A stretch of 64,000 bases of DNA from positions 119,178,226 to 119,242,225 of the forward strand of contig NC_088780.1 of the NCBI RefSeq assembly GCF_958450345.1, read 5' to 3'. The stretch comes from Calliphora vicina (Eukaryota > Arthropoda > Insecta > Diptera > Calliphoridae). A program made the translations under genes and the position numbers. The notes below the pieces were generated by a model, which worked only from the letters and a program-made list of their open reading frames with translations, was not told the origin of the DNA and did not search any database. Below, one piece after another: positions 59,759 through 64,000 of the stretch; positions within the stretch are counted from its first letter, which is position 1, and each line of letters begins with the position of its first letter.

Positions 59759-60874
59759 TTAATTGCCATTGGGTAGGGGTACCACCACTTGGACATACGA
59801 TTGTGGGAAATAGCCAGTGCGACCGTTGAGTGAGCCCTCAAACCAATTATCGTCGACGCGATTCAGCAGAGTGATAATTTCATTCTCTTTAAAGCCCAAC
59901 TCGCCGGGGTTTTGCGGCTCGAAATCGTACAAAGCCTGGCAATAGGGCTGCATCTGCTGGCGTGACGGTGTTGAGGCCATCGATTTAGCAGGAGAACGCA
60001 TGGGCGATGGCAGCGGAGACGCACCAGTGATCCTGTGATGGGCTGGTGTGCCCGAGCTCTCCGTGTCATTGCCCAAAGCATCCAAATTCAAATCGAGTAC
60101 GGATTTGGGCACAAACTCCGGCTTGGGACGCGACTCGGCTTCTTCTCGCTTCTCAGCTAACGTCTCCTGAAGGCCGCGCAGAACATCTGCGCATTGGGAG
60201 TGGAATTCGTAAAGAGCCTCGGCGAAAGTACAGAGTTGCGAAACTTGCTCGGTATCATTCTCGAGTAAGTTGAACATGCCCATTTGGGCAAGATGCAACG
60301 ATTCTTCGAACTTTTCCTCGGCCCCACGTATTTCATCATCTTTTGCCTTCTGGCGACGTTTGCAGTCGAAGTCGAGTCGTCGTCCTTGCAACTTCTTGCG
60401 ATGGTGCATGACCTCCTTGAGGTCTTTCATCTGCAGGTGATGCAGCGGTTCCAAAAAGTTCTGCTTAATATTGTCGTCCAGCGAGTATTTAACATCAGCC
60501 ATTTGGCGAAGCGCTTCACCAAACTCAACTAGCGCTTGCGCAAAAACACTATTGTCTTCACCCAACTTTTTGCCATAAGTCAACATACAATCAGCCAAAA
60601 GACCTTCAGGCTGAGGATACGTATTCGATTTTGCTTGGCCAGACAATTTCGAAATACCCTTGACGGCTGCCATCTTGGCTCTGGCCGTGGGATTTGGCTG
60701 GAGAAATTCTTTTGTCTTCACCTGCAACTCCTCCACCAGTTCAACAGTTACATCTGTCTTACGCTCCATCTCCATGAAATCAACATCCAAACGGGTGCCC
60801 TCGGCACCACCCATTTTTTCCGTTACATACTGGTTGGCTTTGTTAATCTGTTTCTTTAATCCGGCAAAGGCCAT
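59759..60874 (-). CDS. endoA: Endophilin A
   Basis: Endophilin A binds curved membrane at synapses and endocytic sites, helps form vesicle necks and recruits synaptojanin and dynamin. The predicted 371-residue protein is in one uninterrupted frame. It starts MAFAGLKKQINKANQYVTEK (the amphipathic helix 0 of the N-BAR domain) and continues through the BAR helices (about 20-245, including VKGISKLSGQ and YSLDDNIKQNFLEPLHHLQ). A proline/serine-rich linker follows (about 246-308, GASPLPSPMRSPAK), and the protein closes with an SH3 domain (about 311-366: ALYDFEP at 314-320, DDNWFEG with W344, GYFPQSYV at 354-361). Length and domain order match Drosophila EndoA. The GC content is clearly higher than the surroundings. 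Several antisense frames in the same interval are shadows. It lies in tandem, same strand, with Past1. Confidence 0.97.
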   Translation of the reverse strand: MAFAGLKKQINKANQYVTEKMGGAEGTRLDVDFMEMERKTDVTVELVEELQVKTKEFLQPNPTARAKMAAVKGISKLSGQAKSNTYPQPEGLLADCMLTYGKKLGEDNSVFAQALVEFGEALRQMADVKYSLDDNIKQNFLEPLHHLQMKDLKEVMHHRKKLQGRRLDFDCKRRQKAKDDEIRGAEEKFEESLHLAQMGMFNLLENDTEQVSQLCTFAEALYEFHSQCADVLRGLQETLAEKREEAESRPKPEFVPKSVLDLNLDALGNDTESSGTPAHHRITGASPLPSPMRSPAKSMASTPSRQQMQPYCQALYDFEPQNPGELGFKENEIITLLNRVDDNWFEGSLNGRTGYFPQSYVQVVVPLPNGN

Positions 60875-62510
60875 TTTTTTCCTCTTAACTATTTACGACC
60901 TTAGATATTTCTGAAATTTTGGTAAACGCCAAACTGGACTTTGTGAACTTTCTCTAATGCACAGACACAAAAACACTCACTACTCACACGTAAATTACAA
61001 TATAAAAAATCAATCACCTCCTCTTCTTGAGATTTTGTTGAAAATTGACTTATTTTTCTTGTATCAAATACTTTTCCTTAATTTCTCTTATTGTGCAATG
61101 AACGACTGTTGCCTATTAAGTCTTTTCTGTAAATAATTTAAATTTTTTGGGATTTTTCTAACGTTTACAAATTTTTACACAACTTTTCTATCCTGAACAC
61201 TTTTTTCGTTTTATCGTCTATGGCAAATCGATATTTTTCTGCTACTAATGCTTCTTCTTACTATCAAATTTTCTACAATCATTTTTTTCATTTTATTTCT
61301 TTTTTTCATTCTACATTTTCTGCACAAACGCAAAAAATGCGTTGCCAGATCGTTCACCATTACGTATGTGGTGTAATAATAAATGTCAAGTTGAAGGCTA
61401 CTGTGTGGGGGTGTTTTTTTTTGTTCTTCATTTTTGATCTAAGTATGTATATTCTTTGCGTTTTATATGCATCAAAAAAAGAGAGGAGGGGAAATTATGG
61501 AAAATGTATTTATAAATTAAATATAAAGACAAATAAGTTAATACAATTAAAATATACTATGCAATTGTGCTTGATATTATTACTAAAATCATTCAGTTAA
61601 ACAAACGTTTCATAAAATGATGTGTGGCATCACTTGGTAAAGTGTTTCTTTTTGCGAAAAATCAATAACAGTAATATAAAGTTTACCAGAATTTTTTTTA
61701 AATTAGTTTGTCTTTTATTATATGTATATGTACAATAAAAAGTGTAGTTTTAAAAAATGTGCACAAATTAAAGTATTTATTTACTTGGGCAAGATAAGAT
61801 TAAGATGTGTTGAACATCACTGAATAAAATAATAAATATTAAACATATTTTTGAATTTAACGTTTTTTTTATTGTTATTACATACTGGCATCTCTGTGCT
61901 AAAACAAGTAGGGTGGCAATCTTACGGTTTTCGGAAAGTTGCTGCCAGATGTATTGATTTAGTTCATATTTACAGTTAAAATATCGTAGAAATTGAAAAT
62001 TGGTATTTTATAGAATATTGTAGCATTTGATAATATTTCGTAATATTTCTTTTTAGCGTCCACAAAATTGAAATTGGAATGCAAAACAATAAGGATTAAA
62101 TTTTAATATTAGCATTTAAAGGCAATGGGAGCTATGACCAATTAATGACCGATCATCATAAAATTAGATCGTGTAATTTATGTCTATATGAAAGTTATTT
62201 ATGTTGAATTAGCTCACCCGACAGACGTTGTCCTGTCCAAGTTAAAAAAGTGCTTGTGTTCGATTTGTGAATTTGTGAGAAGCGGTTTGAAAAGGGTAAA
62301 AATAGTTAAAAAGAAAAAAAACGTATTACTGAATGATAATTTTTATTCATATAGGACATAGAATAAAATATACATAGAAGCGCTACTGAGAGACAAAAAA
62401 CCTAAGTTTGTTGTCAAAAACCTAAGTCTTGCAACAACAGAATACATGTAAATCAATGTACATATTTTGAGTTTTTATATAAGTAATCGAATTTTGGTCT
62501 GAAAATTAGT
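60875..62510. other. endoA 5' flank and spacer
   Basis: Contains the endoA 5' UTR and promoter, with no TATA box I would defend. A 126-codon plus-strand frame (61220-61600) is rich in F, S and Y, lacks motifs and is probably chance. Around 62130-62215 text such as GGGAGCTATGACCAATTAAT / GACCGATCATCATAAAATTA resembles part of the repeat family at 31068-31776. Confidence 0.45.
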
Positions 62511-64000
62511 GATCACAGATCGAGCTCCTTTTCTTGATTAAACGCTTATTGGCCAAGTTATAAGCGATTTTAGATGTCAGAAATATAAGTGATCACAGAT
62601 CGAGCTCCTTTTCATGATTAATCGCTTATAGGCCAAATTATTAGCGAATTAAGATATTTTGAGTTTTTATATAAAAAATCGATTTTTGGTCAGAACTATG
62701 TGTGATCACAGATCGAGATCAATGTACATATTTTGAGTTTTTATATAAGTAATCGAATTTTGGTCTGAAAATTAGTGATCACAGATCGAGCTCCTTTTCT
62801 TGATTAAACGCTTATTGGCCAAGTTATTAGCGAATTTAGATATTTTGAGTTTTTATATAAAAAATCGAATTTTCGTCAGAAATATGAGTGATCACAGATC
62901 GAGCTCTTTTTCTTGATTAAACGCTTATTGGCCAATTTAGATATTTTGAATTTTTATATAAAAAATCGAATTTTGGTCAGAAATATGAGGAGTGATCACA
63001 GATCGAGCTCTTTTTCTTGATTAAACGCTTATTGGCCGATTTATTATCGAATTTAGATATTTTGAATTTTTATATAAAAAACCGATTTTTGGTCAGAAAT
63101 ATGAGTGATCACATGAGTGATCCTTTTCTTGATTCAACGCTTATTGGTCAAGATATTAGCGAATTTAGATATTTTAAGTTTTTATATAAAAAATACAATT
63201 TTGGTCAGAAATATGAGTGATCACAGATCGAGCTCCTTTTCTTGATTCAACGCTTATTGGCCAAAATATTAGCGAATTTAGATATTTTAAGTTTTTATAT
63301 AAAAAATCGAATTTTGGTCAGAAATATGAGTGATCACAGATCGAGCTCTTTTTCTTGATTAAACGCTTATTGGCCAATTTATTAGCGAATTTAGATATTT
63401 TGAGTTTTTATATAAAAAATCGATTTTTGTTAAGACATATGAGTGATCACAGGTCGAGCTCCTTTTCTTGATTCAACGCTTACTGGCCAAGTTATTAGCG
63501 ATTTTAGATATTTTTGGTCAGAAATATGAGTGATCACAGATCGAGCTCCTTTTCTTGATTTAAAGCTTATTAACCAAGTTATTAACGATTTTAGATATTT
63601 TGAGTTTTTATATAAAAAATCGATTTTTGTTAAGAAATATCGAGCTGATTTTCTTGATTAAACGCTTATTGGCCGAGTTATTAGCGTATTTAGATATTTT
63701 GAGTTTTTATATAAAAAATCGATTTTTGTTAAGAAATATGAGTGATCACAGATCGAGCTCCTTTCTTGGCCAAGTTATTAGCGAATTTAGATATTTTGAG
63801 TTTTTATATAAAAAATCGATTCTTGGTCAGAAATATGAGTGATCACAGATCAAACTCTTTTTCTTGATTAAACGCTTATTGGCCAAGTTATTAGCGAATT
63901 TAGATATTTTGAGTTTTTATATAAAATATCGATTTTTGGTCGGAAATATGAGTGATCACAGATCGTGCTCTTTATCTTGATTAAACGCTTATTGGCCAAG
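62511..64000. repeat. Satellite-like tandem array, 113-bp unit, runs off the window
   Basis: About 14-15 copies, each starting GATCACAGATCGAGCTCCTT and containing TTGATTAAACGCTTATTGGC, TTATTAGCGAATTTAGATAT, TTGAGTTTTTATATAAAAAA and TCGATTTTTGGTCAGAAATA. Unit starts: 62511, 62591, 62703, 62777, 62890, 62994, 63107, 63219, 63332, 63445, 63532, 63744, 63841, 63954, plus a damaged unit near 63640. Most intact spacings are exactly 112-113 bp; shorter ones come from internal deletions. The 67- and 80-codon frames inside are by-products; 113 is not a multiple of three. Confidence 0.93.

Noticed and set aside
60046..60914. Several plus-strand frames of 75-107 codons
   Set aside because: Antisense shadows of endoA.
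61220..61600. 126-codon plus-strand frame upstream of endoA
   Set aside because: Composition is F/S/Y/K-rich as expected from AT-rich noise; it overlaps the endoA 5' flank and shows no motif.
63017..63842. 67- and 80-codon frames with repeated FLYKK-type segments
   Set aside because: They arise from the 113-bp tandem array; the period is not a multiple of three and frames are kept open only by indels.
62511..64000. CRISPR-like regular repeats
   Set aside because: Units are contiguous without unique spacers, the repeat unit is 113 bp, and the genome is an insect's; this is satellite-type DNA.

Overview
The window looks like nuclear DNA of a higher fly, probably a calyptrate such as a blow fly or house-fly relative. 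It is very AT-rich, holds three short coding units whose proteins closely resemble Drosophila proteins, and is otherwise filled with dipteran-type mobile elements. Species identification is inference: I recognised protein families and repeat styles but could run no search.

Three host genes all lie on the minus strand. (1) At 1-285 is the 5' part of a small single-domain rhodanese gene (Drosophila CG12279-like), cut by the window edge at the catalytic cysteine. (2) At 4096-43962 is Past1, the single EHD (dynamin-like, EH-domain) ATPase of flies. Its coding sequence is in three exons: 43962-42738, 4553-4380 and 4298-4096, with consistent splice phases and an inferred 533-residue product. Exons 1 and 2 are separated by a 38.2 kb intron. 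(3) At 59759-60874 is endoA (endophilin A), an uninterrupted 371-codon reading frame with N-BAR and SH3 domains. Past1 and endoA both act on endocytic and synaptic membranes and sit next to each other in the same orientation.

The large Past1 intron is mostly transposon debris. It holds a piggyBac-like element with TTAA flanks (6599-8023), two decayed Tc1-like transposases of one family (10.6 kb and 16.1-17.1 kb), a 3.3 kb element carrying an array of about 118-bp units with a 592-bp higher-order period (11.6-14.95 kb), and several MITEs. It also holds a 2.1 kb near-complete palindrome (21929-24041), a broken copy of a repeat-associated zinc-binding protein gene (24.65-25.27 kb), and a recent 5'-truncated jockey-clade retrotransposon with an intact ORF2 and a perfect 12-bp target duplication (31.8-35.3 kb). 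The retrotransposon sits inside a MITE that also contains another repeat with its own nested MITE. Short near-perfect hairpins cluster at 39.0-40.8 kb.

Between Past1 and endoA lie a full-length but dead Tc1-like element (44585-46218), a perfect 103-bp tandem duplication, a decayed second copy of the palindromic element, and a hAT element (53605-55095) with a perfect 8-bp target duplication. A 484-bp palindromic MITE has landed inside the hAT transposase remnant. Upstream of endoA a 113-bp satellite-like array runs from about 62.5 kb past the window end. I saw no tRNA, rRNA, CRISPR or microbial gene cluster. The unusual content is structural (palindromes, nested insertions, higher-order arrays), not a new coding system.
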